From: Brasenia schreberi
Taxonomy: Eukaryota > Streptophyta > Magnoliopsida > Nymphaeales > Cabombaceae
Assembly: GCA_036023115.1 (NCBI GenBank)
Contig: JAYKKT010000047.1
Coordinates: forward strand, 2,782,501 to 2,846,500
DNA: 64,000 bases
Direction: 5' to 3'
The notes beneath the pieces are model-generated. The model did not search any database and was not told the origin of the DNA. It saw only the letters and a list, made by a program, of their open reading frames with translations. Below, piece after piece: positions 23,501 through 34,900 of this stretch. Both the position numbers and the translations under genes were made by a program. The stretch's first letter is position 1. Each line of letters starts with the position of its first letter.

Positions 23501-23890
23501 AAAGGAGTATGCCATGGATTTGACAAAAGCCCATGGAGAGTTGGATTGGGTGAAAAACTTGAGAATCTTGTGATTAAACTACAAAATCAACAAGAAAAAA
23601 GATGAAAAAAGGATTTGGAATCAAGCGAATGACATGAAAAAGGGTTTCAGAAGAAGCATAAGTGATTTCCGTAACTTAGGATTCTCGAATTTTATACCAA
23701 GAAAAATCAGCATTGACTTTTACGATACAATAAGTATCATATGATACGGTATGATATAGTTTTGTATCATATGATACACTATGATAAATGGTTTATTGCA
23801 ATATGTGTACCTATATTGTATCGTATTCTCATACAATACATCATAAAATCGTATAGTACAATACGATACGATATGATTTTTACAACATTA
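20592..23890 (-). mobile_element. hAT-type DNA transposon, copy 3 (complete termini, decayed interior)
   Basis: The ends are CAATGTTGTAAAAA (20592-20605) and, read inward from the right, TAATGTTGTAAAAA (23877-23890): 13 of 14 identical. The flanks cttctatg (20584-20591) and cttctata (23891-23898) match at 7 of 8, as expected for a hAT 8-bp target duplication. Subterminal GTATCGTATC-like motifs occupy 20636-20662 and 23725-23875, the same type as in copies 1 and 2. The 3.3-kb interior encodes a broken transposase on the - strand. Confidence 0.9.
21050..23330 (-). pseudogene. Decayed hAT transposase of copy 3
   Basis: On the - strand the open pieces run in order. At 23128-23313 is an N-terminal region. 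At 22803-23048 a basic linker contains L-G-A-Q-L-N-I-R-S-A-M, which parallels the copy 1 sequence near 750-780. At about 22250-22362 the DUF659 motif C-V-V-H-C-I-D-L-M-L-E-D is followed by T-K-F-I-Y-N-H. At about 21410-21610 is the hAT dimerisation domain (L-S-Q-I-C then a G-C/V-K-R/E-N/I pattern) with stops. At about 21050-21200 is an acidic tail rich in D and E. Frames and stops interrupt it throughout. Confidence 0.8.
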
Positions 23891-23898
23891 CTTCTATA

Positions 23899-25430
23899 TA
23901 TGTTTTTTCTCAATGAATGTTGGTTGAGTATTTTTGGGGCTCATTGTCAAGGATATTCTTGCATTGAGGCCCATGTCCTTTGGCTGTAATGGTGAACTTA
24001 TTATTTTTTGTGCTTTCTTGTTTGACACAATGTTCTTTGCTATGAATGAGCATGACACCCTTTCATCATGCAATTGTTTGATCTTTTTGTGTTATTATCT
24101 CCTGTATTTCAATAATCTTGACAAATATATTTTTTAATGTTTGTAATCGAGAGCTTTCCGTTTTCCTGCTATCCTTGTTGTTCAAGGACCCTCTTGCTAA
24201 TCCCAATATCATTCCCCAAGGAATGCAGCTAAGACTAAGAGAGATTGGTTCTTCTTTTTGGTTCAATTCTATAGAATCTAGCTCTTGGTTATATACTTGC
24301 TGTTTGGATCATAATTATTGGTTACCGTTTTTGTTCTTGGAAATCTCCCAGCAGGGTTTTCCAGGGGAGATACCTTTAAATAGATTCTACTTCTGTTCTG
24401 GGGGAAATCTCAAAACTTTAAAAGTTTAAGAAACAACAATTGTAAGACCGTCATCTTTTTTTAGTACAAAGTACACAAAATCACTAAAATGGTTTATAAA
24501 GTCAAATATATAAAATCGGAAAATAGAGTTTAATATAAAAATAATCAATAAAAAGTTCTTGAAAAAATCATGATAATATTGTGATATTTTCAATATAATC
24601 AACATTTTGAAAATATTGTGATTTGTTTCAATACTATGGGCACCTTTAAATTGGTGATATTATCCCAATACTTTTCAAACACCAATATCTTGGCTGTGGT
24701 TTGCATGTCGTTGCGATGAGTCTATTTCTATTTATGGTTTTACAACTCGAATTTTGTCGTTTGGATGAACTATTTCTATTTATTTTAGAGAACCTCAGTT
24801 AGTTGTTTCATTAGGTTATACAATTGAGGACCTTCCTTTTCTCTTTGTTTTCCTCACAGCCCATCAGCACCTGCTGGCTGCTGCCAACATCTCCACCATA
24901 TGCCACTACCTTCACCACTGTCACCATCAGCCTTTGCTGCCATTATCGCCCCTCCTTTTACTACATTGCAATCTAACACCATCACCACCAGTCTCTCCTG
25001 CAGCCTGTAAACCATTACTATCCTCTGCCATCACTGTCTCTCCTATCCTCTGTAACAATCACCATGGACCACTAAAATGAATTCACCTAAATACTTCTTT
25101 GTATACTGACCTACTTTTCCTCTTTATTGGAGCTTCACTTTGATTCAAGCAATATATTAACACTTAAATGAAATTGTTGTGCATGATGGACGTTGCTTCA
25201 ATAGAATTTTCTCACTTATTATTCACAAGAATCTGATCTATTTGTGAGCAAGATCATGTACTCTGTGTTCTTGGGTTTTCATGTGGGTATTACATTGAAT
25301 TTTTATTTGTAGTGTTGTATCATTTCGTGTTGGGTGTCAAAGCAGGGTAAGCTGAGTATTTATCTTGGGTTTCAAGTCGTGTTTATCTCGGGTTTGTGTT
25401 GTGTTTTATAATGCGATTCCTAATATGACC
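23899..25430. other. No recognisable gene
   Basis: AT-rich sequence. The frames at 23934-24137 and 24118-24429 show no recognisable motif. A pyrimidine-rich stretch of CAC/ACC-type triplets lies at about 24860-25050. Confidence 0.5.
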
Positions 25431-25439
25431 TATTCAAGA

Positions 25440-26105
25440 TGGACGACCTCATCTAGACATACCTGGTTCCGAATTGGCTCAGTGCTTCCAACTAGAACCG
25501 AATTGGGTCAAGAACCAAAACTGTGGAGGACCCAATTCAATTCCAGTTCTAGCTTTTCACCAGAACTGACAGTTTAGAACCATTGCCTTTTTTGCCAAAA
25601 TTCAAAAAATTAAATTTTTGGTTTCAAACATTTTAGGACCTAAACCAAAACTACAACCAGTGGTTCCAAACTGGACTGACGGATCCAACCAAAGCCGAAT
25701 TGGGTTAGGAACTGGCTGGAATCGGAACCACCAAATTTTGAACTGGAGAGGACCCGATTCGCATCAGTTTTCTTTGTCAAAATTCAAAAAAAATATTATT
25801 TTTTGGTTCCAAACATTTTAGGACCTAAACCGGAATTGAAACCGGCGGTTCCAAACCGACCTGGCGGATCCAACCAAAACGAATTGATTAGGAACCAGAA
25901 CCACAAGATTCTGAACCGGAGAGAACCTGATTGGGTTCCGAACCAAAACCGGCATTTTTTTGTCAAAATTCAAACATTTTAATATTTTTTGTTTTTGAAC
26001 AATTTATGACTTAAACCTGAACTGGAACCAACAGATCCAAACTAGTACTAGTACTGGCCCGACACCGATTCGGTTTTGGTTCTAGGGAAACCGGAACCGA
26101 ACATG
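25440..26105. repeat. Tandem array of a roughly 183-186 bp unit rich in GGTTC/GAACC
   Basis: A unit containing caaaattcaaaa, a T-rich stretch, ttccaaacattttaggacc(t)aaacc, ggttccaaac, ggatccaacc and gaacc-rich text recurs. The caaaattc landmark falls at about 25596, 25778 and 25964, giving spacings of 182 and 186. A partial unit precedes the first and a diverged one follows the third. Related GGTTC/GAACC-rich sequence also occurs at 27350-27660, 53860-54480 and 59345-59480. Confidence 0.75.
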
Positions 26106-26607
26106 TCTAAACTCATCAGTCATAAAATAGGGGATGGCCTCATTAATTGGTCGTAAGCTAGTTTAGTTCATGTTCTTCCGCACAAGCTCCACCCAGGGAG
26201 AGATGGAAACATAAAATGGCTATAAATTAGTAGACTCTAATAATTGCTTCATTGATAAAGCCGATAAATATATTTATTAACATATTTAAATCAGGTGTTC
26301 TCTTTGTTATTTGCTTGTCGCATGTAGGCCTCTGTTTTTATTAATTAACATGATGAGTTAGGTAGATCCAATCATGCATATCAAACTCTTGACCTGCTTC
26401 AAGGACGTCGGATCTATGCACCGAGTTTTCTGTGCATTCGGTTTGCACCACCTTATGCCACCTGCACCGCTGTCCTCCGCCCTCATTTTCCCTCTTCTGC
26501 CCCACACACCACGGACAACTTTGACGTTAGCTTCCACTGCCACTGCCACCACCATCCTCATCTTGCCATTCTTCAAATGTTGCATACATTCATATATAAA
26601 ACTTGCA

Positions 26608-26726
26608 CAGTGCACTAGCTCAATTGGCAGGTTGTTCTGGGGCTGTTGGTGCAGGTGGGGAGTTCGACTCCCACGGGGTGCACGTGTGTGTGAGTTAGAC
26701 TTTGGTCTCCCTTTGTAACCAAAAAA
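26608..26726 (+). mobile_element. tRNA-derived SINE
   Basis: A tRNA-like head with A-box tagctcaattggcagg (26616-26631) and B-box gagttcgactccc (26660-26672) at proper spacing is followed by a tRNA-unrelated body and a terminal aaaaaa (26721-26726). A (ggt)n run starts just after. This is the clearest SINE in the window. Confidence 0.7.
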
Positions 26727-27349
26727 GGATGGTGGTGGTGGTGGTGGTTGTGGTGCTGCTGGTGTCACCAAGGAGGCGGAGGGCAGCTGAAGGATGAGAA
26801 TGCGCAGGAAACTCGGCGTGCAATAGTTTCTCCAACTGCTTCAACATTGAGGCTCCTAAGTTTGGGCCTCATACCAGCTGATCAACGCTATTGGGGGAAT
26901 AATACGCTTTCTTTCTTTATCTTGAGGAAAGTAAATACTCTTTACTTTCCAAAATGAAAACTTTTCGAACACGCTTTCTTCGTACCACTGGCAATTGTTT
27001 AGCGCTCTGCTGACCTTTACGCTTTCCATGTGAGATGCAAACTGCACTTGTAAATGTATATCTGATACTTTCTTTACCTAACTCTGAAATGGGTCTAGTT
27101 CTTATATCCAAATCCAAACCCAAAATGTACCTAATGAGCTTTGCCTTGCCTTCACGGTGGCTATTCTACCACCACTTTCTAGTTAAGGCAGTATTTTAGG
27201 ATGGAGCTGTGGCTCTCCTGGCTATGTGCATGCCTATACACATGCGCACATGCAGCCGCCCACGCGCACAAACAACGGCATCTCTTATTGAGCAAATGAG
27301 CCTAATAGGACCTCCTTGCCTTGCTCATCTGCTCATTTGAGTATAGAAA

Positions 27350-27660
27350 TGTTGATAATTTTAGACATGGCCGAAACAGGGCCAAGAATCGGCTGGAACT
27401 TAAACTGGTCAAATTGGACTTGAAACCAGGGACTATCCGGTTTGGTTCCGATTCCACCTTCCACAGAAGTGAAACCGGTAGTTCCGGACTGCCAGTTTTA
27501 TATTTTTATTTTAAAAAGAATTCGATATTTTAACAGTTCCAAGCAGTTTAGGACTTAAATAGGAATAGACTCACTGGTTCTAAACCAAAACTGGAATTGA
27601 CCCGGTCCCGATTTGGTTATGGTTCTGGGTTCAAGGAAAATCAGAACTAGCAATTTGTAA
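27350..27660. repeat. Diverged relative of the GGTTC/GAACC-rich tandem unit
   Basis: The text includes ggtttggttccgattcc, a T-rich block, aacagttccaagcagtttaggactt(aaa) and tggttctaaaccaaaactgg. It parallels the units at 25440-26105 in order and spacing. Confidence 0.55.
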
Positions 27661-27910
27661 AGGCTGGTTTCAGCATGCCTGGATAATACTGAGGTCAGTT
27701 ACAAGCTAGATGAGCCAAATATAAACCTGTTTGCTAAACTTGGAAAAGTTAATGGTTCTAGGAAAAACTTCACAATGATCCCTTGTGCCCCGACCCGAGC
27801 TACGAGCTGAGCCAAGCATGCTACGAGCCGAGATGGGCCAAACAAAATAAAGCAGTTCATCTCATTTTGCAGCCCTGCATGTGTGTACTTGTATAGTAGG
27901 CCAGCACACG

Positions 27911-27916
<6 letters not shown>

Positions 27917-27979
<63 letters not shown>

Positions 27980-28020
27980 CCTAGTTGACATGGCCAAACA
28001 CTAATTCATTGCAAATTTAT

Positions 28021-28081
<61 letters not shown>

Positions 28082-28131
28082 CCTAGTTGACATGGCCAAA
28101 CACTAATTCATTGCAAATTTATCAAAGAGAA
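27917..28131. repeat. Tandem duplication of a (GA)n block plus 50-bp unique sequence
   Basis: Two (GA)n tracts (about 27925-27975 and 28025-28077) are each followed by the same roughly 50-bp sequence starting gttttcctagttgacatgg, at 27975-28024 and 28077-28126. The copies look identical, implying a recent duplication of about 102 bp. Confidence 0.9.
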
Positions 28132-29164
28132 AGTTTACATAATTTATGTGGTTGAAAATTTTCCCAGGTTTCACTGACAGAATCATAGCAAATGCGGAAA
28201 CCTTTCACAAGGAAAACATTTACCACATGGAGACAACTGGTATTTCTTGGACATTTTCCCCGCTTCCAAACGTCCCTGGGATTTTACCCTCTAAACTACA
28301 ACGTGCTTGCTGGGGGCCTAGGTTCAAACGGATCCAAAACAGAGATGTCAAAATGCACCGGACCCGCACCGGACCCACTAAATGAGACCCTTTTGGTGTT
28401 TATAGACCCATATTTGGATTCGGTGAATGCATCTGCATAAATTAATTAGGAACGTGTAGCAAGTGGTTTAGGTGTTGCTTGACTCAAGACCATATGACTT
28501 TCGTTGAGTGCATCCCGTAATGGGTTTGGATCAGACCCGTGTGTTCGTATACTGAAACAAAAGAATATTGTCAAATGGGAAAAGATGAAAATAAAGAGAA
28601 TGTAAGAAAGACCCGTTTGACTTGGAAACTGACCAAAAAGAAGTAATTAAGACTCGATCTAATTGGGGTTATCATCAGTTTGGATCTAATCATGAACGAG
28701 ATTTGAAACCAACATAAATCCATACGATGGGCACATAAGATCATAAATGAAGGTCAAAGTTTGGAAGCCAATGAGTTTGAATAGAAGGCCAATTAAATCA
28801 GCTCTCCATAAGCAAACCTGGAATTCGCAATCCGGGTAAGAACCCGAGCAGGATCATGACATTCTTTTCTATAGGACAGTCAGGGTTGTCGCCCGGATGT
28901 ACTTTTAAGTATATTCATAAGCCAATGAGTTCATCATTATAAAAAATACAAGTGTTTTGTAGAAGTGAAATACAAATACATCTCGCTCTAAAAAAAATTC
29001 TTGAGTTCGCCGCTGAATCATTTGCACAAGATGGGTCCATATTTTTCGAGATTGACTGCTCTTTAGCTCGGGCCGCTTATATGTGGTCCAGCAAGAATTC
29101 GTTTGAGTTGGTGATTTTATGAATGAATATATCTTGAAAAGGGAAAGGCAGTCTTCTCCTTTTC

Positions 29165-29250
29165 TGGTACAATGGAAAGCTTTGAGTTCGAACTCACGAC
29201 GTTCACTTTGTGTGTCGATCTCATAACCAGGTAAGCTATTTGCCTCCGTG
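29165..29250 (-). mobile_element. tRNA-derived SINE-like segment
   Basis: On the - strand, A-box-like TAGCTTACCTGGTTATG (29222-29238) precedes B-box-like GTGAGTTCGAACTC (29182-29195). Element borders are not resolved. Confidence 0.5.
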
Positions 29251-29955
29251 CTGATTTTCCGTTCACAAATGATCAGTGGGAGTCAAGGCCAGCCGAGTCC
29301 AACTTGTCCAACTAGCACGTTTCAAGATAGACAAAGACAGAAAACTCCTAAACTTTTAAAAAAGGACGTACCTGAAAAAGGCCTTTCTTACATTAGGGAT
29401 GTTCATAGGGCGAGGTGGGTTCAGGCTAGGTCGGGGATCAAAGTGTCCCTTCTCATCCTCCCCCTCTGGTTCCGGCCCTTGTGTTTCTCATGGGTCCTCG
29501 GAGAACCCGTCAGAAGAATGTGAGACGCTCAAAATATATTGAAGCATAATTTTTATTTAAAATAAAACATAATTATGTAAATGATCTAAATTCGGTCTTG
29601 CATAGTTTTTCTTATTCTCAAATGAACTTAACTTTCTAGAATGAATGGAAAGAATAGTCGGGGCCGAGTTCGCGGGGAAGGAACAACACCAGATCCTCAT
29701 CAACGATTTTCTTACTATCCCTGCTCTCGTTTCTACTCTTCAAATCTGTCCTGTTCGGAACAAGTTCTCGATGGATCCCCTCCTCATAAGCATCCCTACT
29801 TACAACAGCCCGCTGTAGCTTTTCTTCTTGTTTTTTATGGCAAGCTGGAGTTGACCAGTTGGCTTTTAATGTTAATGATGCATACACCCAGGCACATCTG
29901 ACTTAATAAAACAAAGAGAGAATATATGGAATGCAAGTTTCACTATTTGGTTCCT

Positions 29956-30565
29956 TTAAATTACATAAAAATTAAGATTGACATACACCACATCCTTCAA
30001 AAGCAAAATTTTAAATAGCTAAGATCAGGTTTTCATAATGATAGGAAAATTGATTTATATACTATACTTAGAATTAGTATAAGTTTGTTAAAATAGAGAC
30101 ATTCATCAGGTATTCTATGTGAAAAAGACATCACTAAAATTGAAAGATAAATATCTTAGAGTAACAATTGTACCTAATATGTTCTATATTTTTTAGTGTT
30201 GAGTAGTTAATCATCAACATATTCAAAAGATGTTTGTCGCAGAAATGAAGAAAATACCATATATGCAATGACGTTATTAGAAACAAGTTGAGAGTGACTG
30301 ATAAAATGAGGAAAATAATTTAATATGGTATATATAAGAAAAAGCGACCAATAGAAGCTCCGTAAGAAGGTATGAGAAACTAGTTGGTGAAAATGTTAAA
30401 AAAGAAAAAAGAAGACCATAAAAGTGTTGGAATGAAACAATAAAGAATGATCTAGCTTATGTTGAGTTAATTGTTAGTATGACACATGATCGAGCTCTAT
30501 GAAAACAAAGAATCCATGCAGTTGACCCATTCTAGTATTGTGAAAAGGCTTTGTTGTTGTTGTAG
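29956..30565 (+). mobile_element. 5'-truncated, decayed RTE LINE fragment
   Basis: The + strand follows the 3' fifth of the RTE ORF: attaagattgac, the element-end block with aaagtgttggaatgaaac, and the terminal caaagaatccatgcag. It ends in the family's ttgttgttgttg tail at 30552-30563. Many stops are present. It aligns with the end of copy 3 at 34543-35165. Confidence 0.8.
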
Positions 30566-31204
30566 ATATAAATCTTATAACCTTAACAAAAGATATCTTA
30601 TACCTATTCATTTTAAGTACAATCAATCTTTAATACTTTGAAAATGCACATAAAAGTTGAATTGAAGCATAATTTGCAAATACAATATTGCTCATATATT
30701 TAGTCTTCGCTGTCCTCCAATGCCATGTACGTTACCCATGACATTCTATTTCATATAAGAGGTTTTGGAGAACTGTTTAACTATCAAATTCTTCTCACTT
30801 TATTTTCATTCTTATTTTGGTTATAAGCTTCAATTGTATTAGTATATGGTTTGACTTGTAATGATTTTGTTATATTTTTTGTCAAATTAATTTAACATTA
30901 GAATATTAGTCAATCAGTCTATAAATACATGCTCTTATACGTCAAACCGAAGAACATGATTATGCATGTTGATTCATTTCATCTTCACTGCAAAACATTT
31001 TATTTATTTCAAATACAAACAAATGATCAATTCTATCACACGTAAAATCAATGCATACACAAAAGAAATTGCCTCCCATCGTTTGGCATTCTAAAAAAAA
31101 TGTAAATGAACTCAAAACAATTGAAACAAGCAATTCAGAGCAGATGCACTGCACAAGACATTGACACACTGTGCGTGTACCTGTAACAGTTTAGCGCGAG
31201 AACG

Positions 31205-31260
31205 AGGGGGAAAAGGAAGGGAAGGGAGGGGGGGGGAAAGGAGAGAAAGGGAGGGCCGGG
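31205..31260 (+). promoter_or_regulatory. G-rich tract with G-quadruplex potential upstream of CBP60
   Basis: The + strand has at least five runs of three or more G with short A/G loops (for example gggaagggaggg and gaaagggagggccggg). This satisfies the usual G3+N1-7 pattern. It lies about 730-785 bp before the CBP60 ATG. Function is not shown. Confidence 0.5.
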
Positions 31261-31374
31261 AGTCGTACAGAGCCAAGAGAGAGAGAGAGAGAGAGCGTAG
31301 ATGGGCAGTTTCGATATACAGGAGTGGCTGGTGTGAACAAGGTGCGCGTACGAGTTATGAGAGAGAATTAATTG

Positions 31375-31989
31375 CCCTTATATATACGATATGGCGGGTA
31401 ATTTTCCTACTGTAGAGAGCAGAAGGGTCGGTACAACATGTCTCGATTCTTGAAGCCCTTATCGTCCTTGACCTGCAAAAGTGGTGCCCACACGTCCTGG
31501 ATTTATTGGCAACGCACATCCACGAACAGCAGAGAAGACGGAATACCAGAAAAGGTAAAGGGTAATACGGTCATATCGATAGTAACTAGCTTTTCACTGT
31601 TGCTCCGGCTAAATCAGACGGTCAGGATTTCTGTGATCGCGAGGAGAGAGATTGCAGGGGACGGTGGATAAGAGGGAGAGAAAGGTCAGCCGCCACTCGA
31701 TAAGCAAGTCTCTCTCTCTCTCTCTCTGCATTTCGTTGAATCCCGGGGAATAATTTCCTGGATTTACTCGGATCCCGAATTCTTCAATTTACAATCGCTC
31801 GCTATTCCATTCTTCTTCTCGGAAATTTCAGCGTCTTGATCGCTTTCTGTTGCCTTTCTCCTCGGCCTCACTGGTTCAGTGATCTGGACTCTGCCGATCG
31901 AGCTTTTCCTTCTTCATTTCGAGGATCTTTTGGGTTTCCGGGTGTCTGAGAGGGATTGAGATCGGAGGGAGGAACTAGGGTTAGGGAGG
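31375..31989 (+). promoter_or_regulatory. Putative core promoter and 5' leader of CBP60
   Basis: A TATA-like cttatatatacg lies at about 31377-31388. A (tc)n tract follows at about 31710-31728, typical of plant leaders. A 77-codon upstream frame at 31438-31671 would be an uORF if transcription starts at this TATA. The start site is not determined by sequence. Confidence 0.35.
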
Positions 31990-34900
31990 ATGCAGAGGCC
32001 GGGGCCGGTGACTCGTTTTCTGGAGCGATCAAACTCCATGAGGAGAGAAAAGAGGGGCTTGGATGGCGCTGATGCGGAGGAGAGCCCGCCTGAACCCAAG
32101 CGCCAGAAGGTTCCCGCCCTCGCCAGGTCTGCTTTAGTTTCTCTTTCAAAATTTTCCTGATCTTTCTGATTTTCTTATTTTTGGGGACTTTTGTTGAAAA
32201 TATCTGTGTGTGTGGAGTTAGCTTTTTGCAAGTAACGCGTTTATCTTTTGTTGTCTTATCTTTCCCGAATTTATGCATGTAATTTGTCATTATCGTTGAA
32301 CTATTGAAGTGTGAATGATTTGGAGACATGTTATGTCAGAGTGTATTTGGGAGGAAAGCAGTGAAATTTTGTTGATGTGCAGCTTCCTGCTGCCCTTGTA
32401 GGCGGGAAAACAATACTTTCGGTGTTCGGTATTTGTTGACGTTAGGTATTATGATTCAGCTGTCGACTGTGATTTATAGCTAAAATAAGAAAACGTTGAT
32501 GGATTTGACTCTTCCTTTAGTATTCTTTGTTGTTCTTGAGGGATAGAATACGACAGATTGGCACTAAGATGGTTATAGCTTCAAGTATTCAGAGTGCTTA
32601 AATAGGTGTAGAGAAATTTCCTGAACTAGCGGGGGTGCTTTTTGTGATTTGTGAAGGGCACATAAATCGTTTATGTTTTGTGAATTTTATACTTGTATTT
32701 TGTCATTATTGCTAGTGATCGAGAATTTGTTCCCAAAGGTAGGCTTGCTTGATGGTTCTGTGGAGGAAACTTGGAATAAAGTTGTGTCCACTATCTTCCA
32801 TACACCGAAATTCAAGATTCGAAGCGTTATAAAAGTTTTTATTGCTTTCTCTTATCCTCCTTGCTTCTTTATTTTATTTACCTTGTTGAGGCTTTCTATT
32901 GCATGGCCGGTCCCAAGCCCGTATAGAGGAGGAGGGTTGCATTAGGATTATGACAGCTAGCGTAAAACTTTCTTGAACTTATCTATCATGGATTCTACAA
33001 ATTATAAGCATTGCGTTGGGGCATTCCCTCTTAGCGACACACTTCAGAGACGGAATAGAGTGAAAAGTAAGAAAGAGCCTCTACATCTTCGCTCGAATGT
33101 AGTGAATCAATTGCAGAGAGCATTCCCACATCATAGACGAATGTGGATAAAGAAGTTAGTCCTGCTACACTATCGCGTGAATGTAGTAAACAAGTTACAA
33201 CAAGGGTCTCCACATTTTCAGAATGGACGGATGTGAGCGGTAAGGAAGCTAGTCCTAGATAATAAGATTCATATTGTTTAAAAGAGATAAAGTGGGTTGG
33301 AGAAAAGGCAAATGAGACTGAGAATACATGTTTTAAATTGTGGTACTCATGAAAGGAAAAAACTCAAAATGAAGTTGGTATTATTATAAATAAAGATTTA
33401 AATGATAATGTAGTAGACATAGACGATATGGTGATCGAATTATGATGGTGAAATTTGTGTTAGGAGTAGAGGCTTTGAATAGGATTAGAAAATAGTATAA
33501 AGAAGGCTTTTGGGGAGGAGTTAGATAAGGTAATTCAAAGAATTCTACTTAGGATAAGTCTTAAATGGATATGTCAGTAAAGATGCAACTATGATTTTGG
33601 AGATATAAATGAGGAGCATAGGGAGATTTTAAATTTTGGTATGGCTTTTGATCTCTTTAGATGTTAGTATTAACTTAGGAGAATTAGCCAAATAAAAAAG
33701 TATATAAACAACAATTTCTATCAGTGTATTTAAAATAATGAAGTCAAAGAGACTCTTAAATATTTGAAGGTTGGTAAATCTCTAGGATCAAACAATATTC
33801 CTATAGAAGTATGAAAAATCGTAAGAGAGATGGGGCTCATTTGGCTCATAAAACTATTTAATGAAATTATGGGAATATATAAGAACAAGAGAGATATTCA
33901 TAATTATTAGAATTATTGAGGTATCAAGTTAATGAGTCATACTATAAAATTATGAAAAAGAATTATCGAATGTAGGTTAAGACAAGTATCAAGTACAACA
34001 AAGAACCAATTCAGATTCATGTTTCACAGATCTACTATTGAAGCGATTAACCTATTGAGACGTCTTATGAAACATTTTAGAGCAAAAAAGAAGGACCTTC
34101 ACATGATATTTATTGATCTAGAAATGGCTTACGATAGGGTGCCAAGAGATGTTCTTTGAAGAACCTTGGAAAAGAGAGGTATCCCATTGACATATATAAA
34201 TCTTATAAGAGACATGCATGATGGTACAAAAACTTGTGTGAGGACTAATGAAGGAATTATAGACTCCTTTGAAGTTAATATTGAATTACATCAGGGTTCA
34301 ACTTTAAGTTCATATTTATTTATATTGGTTATTGATGAGTTAACAAAACATATTTAAGATGAAGTACCCTGGTGGCTTGGTGTATGTTATTTGCAGATGA
34401 TATTGTGTTAGTGGATGAGTCTAAGAAAAAAGTTAATAGGAAATTAAAACTATGGAGAAACGTTACAAAGTAAATGCTTCTTACTTAGGGTACTTCAGAG
34501 ACAAAATACATGGAATATAAGTTTGATAATTTGGGTACTTAAGAGACATAAAAATTAAGATTGACACACAATGCATCCCTCACAAGGAAAATTTTAAATA
34601 CCTAGGGTCAATTTTTTAAGGTGATAGAAAATTGATGGAGATGTTATGTATAGAATTAATGCCGGTTGGTTAAAATGGAGAGTGACATTAGGTATTATGT
34701 GTGATAAGAAGATACCATTAAAGTTAAAAAGTAAATATTATAGAACAACAATTAGACCTGCTATGTTTTATTGTTATGACTTATGAGTGTTGGACAGTTA
34801 ATCATTGACATGTGCAAAAAATGTTCATGGTAGAAATGAAGATGTTGAGATGGATGAGCGGTCACACAAGGAAAGACCTATACACAATGAAGTTATTAGA

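Noticed and set aside
24118..24429. 103-codon + strand frame with an F-P-G-E-I-P-L-N string reminiscent of leucine-rich repeats
   Set aside because: Only one short coincidental match with no repeat periodicity or neighbouring LRR sequence.
26608..26680. Possible functional tRNA gene
   Set aside because: The A and B boxes are good, but the acceptor stem ends do not pair and a SINE-like body with terminal A-run follows.
26358..26771. 137-codon - strand frame rich in Pro and Arg, with a + strand partner at 26374-26718
   Set aside because: Both overlap the SINE at 26608-26726 and (ggt)n sequence. Composition is repeat-driven, so not a gene.
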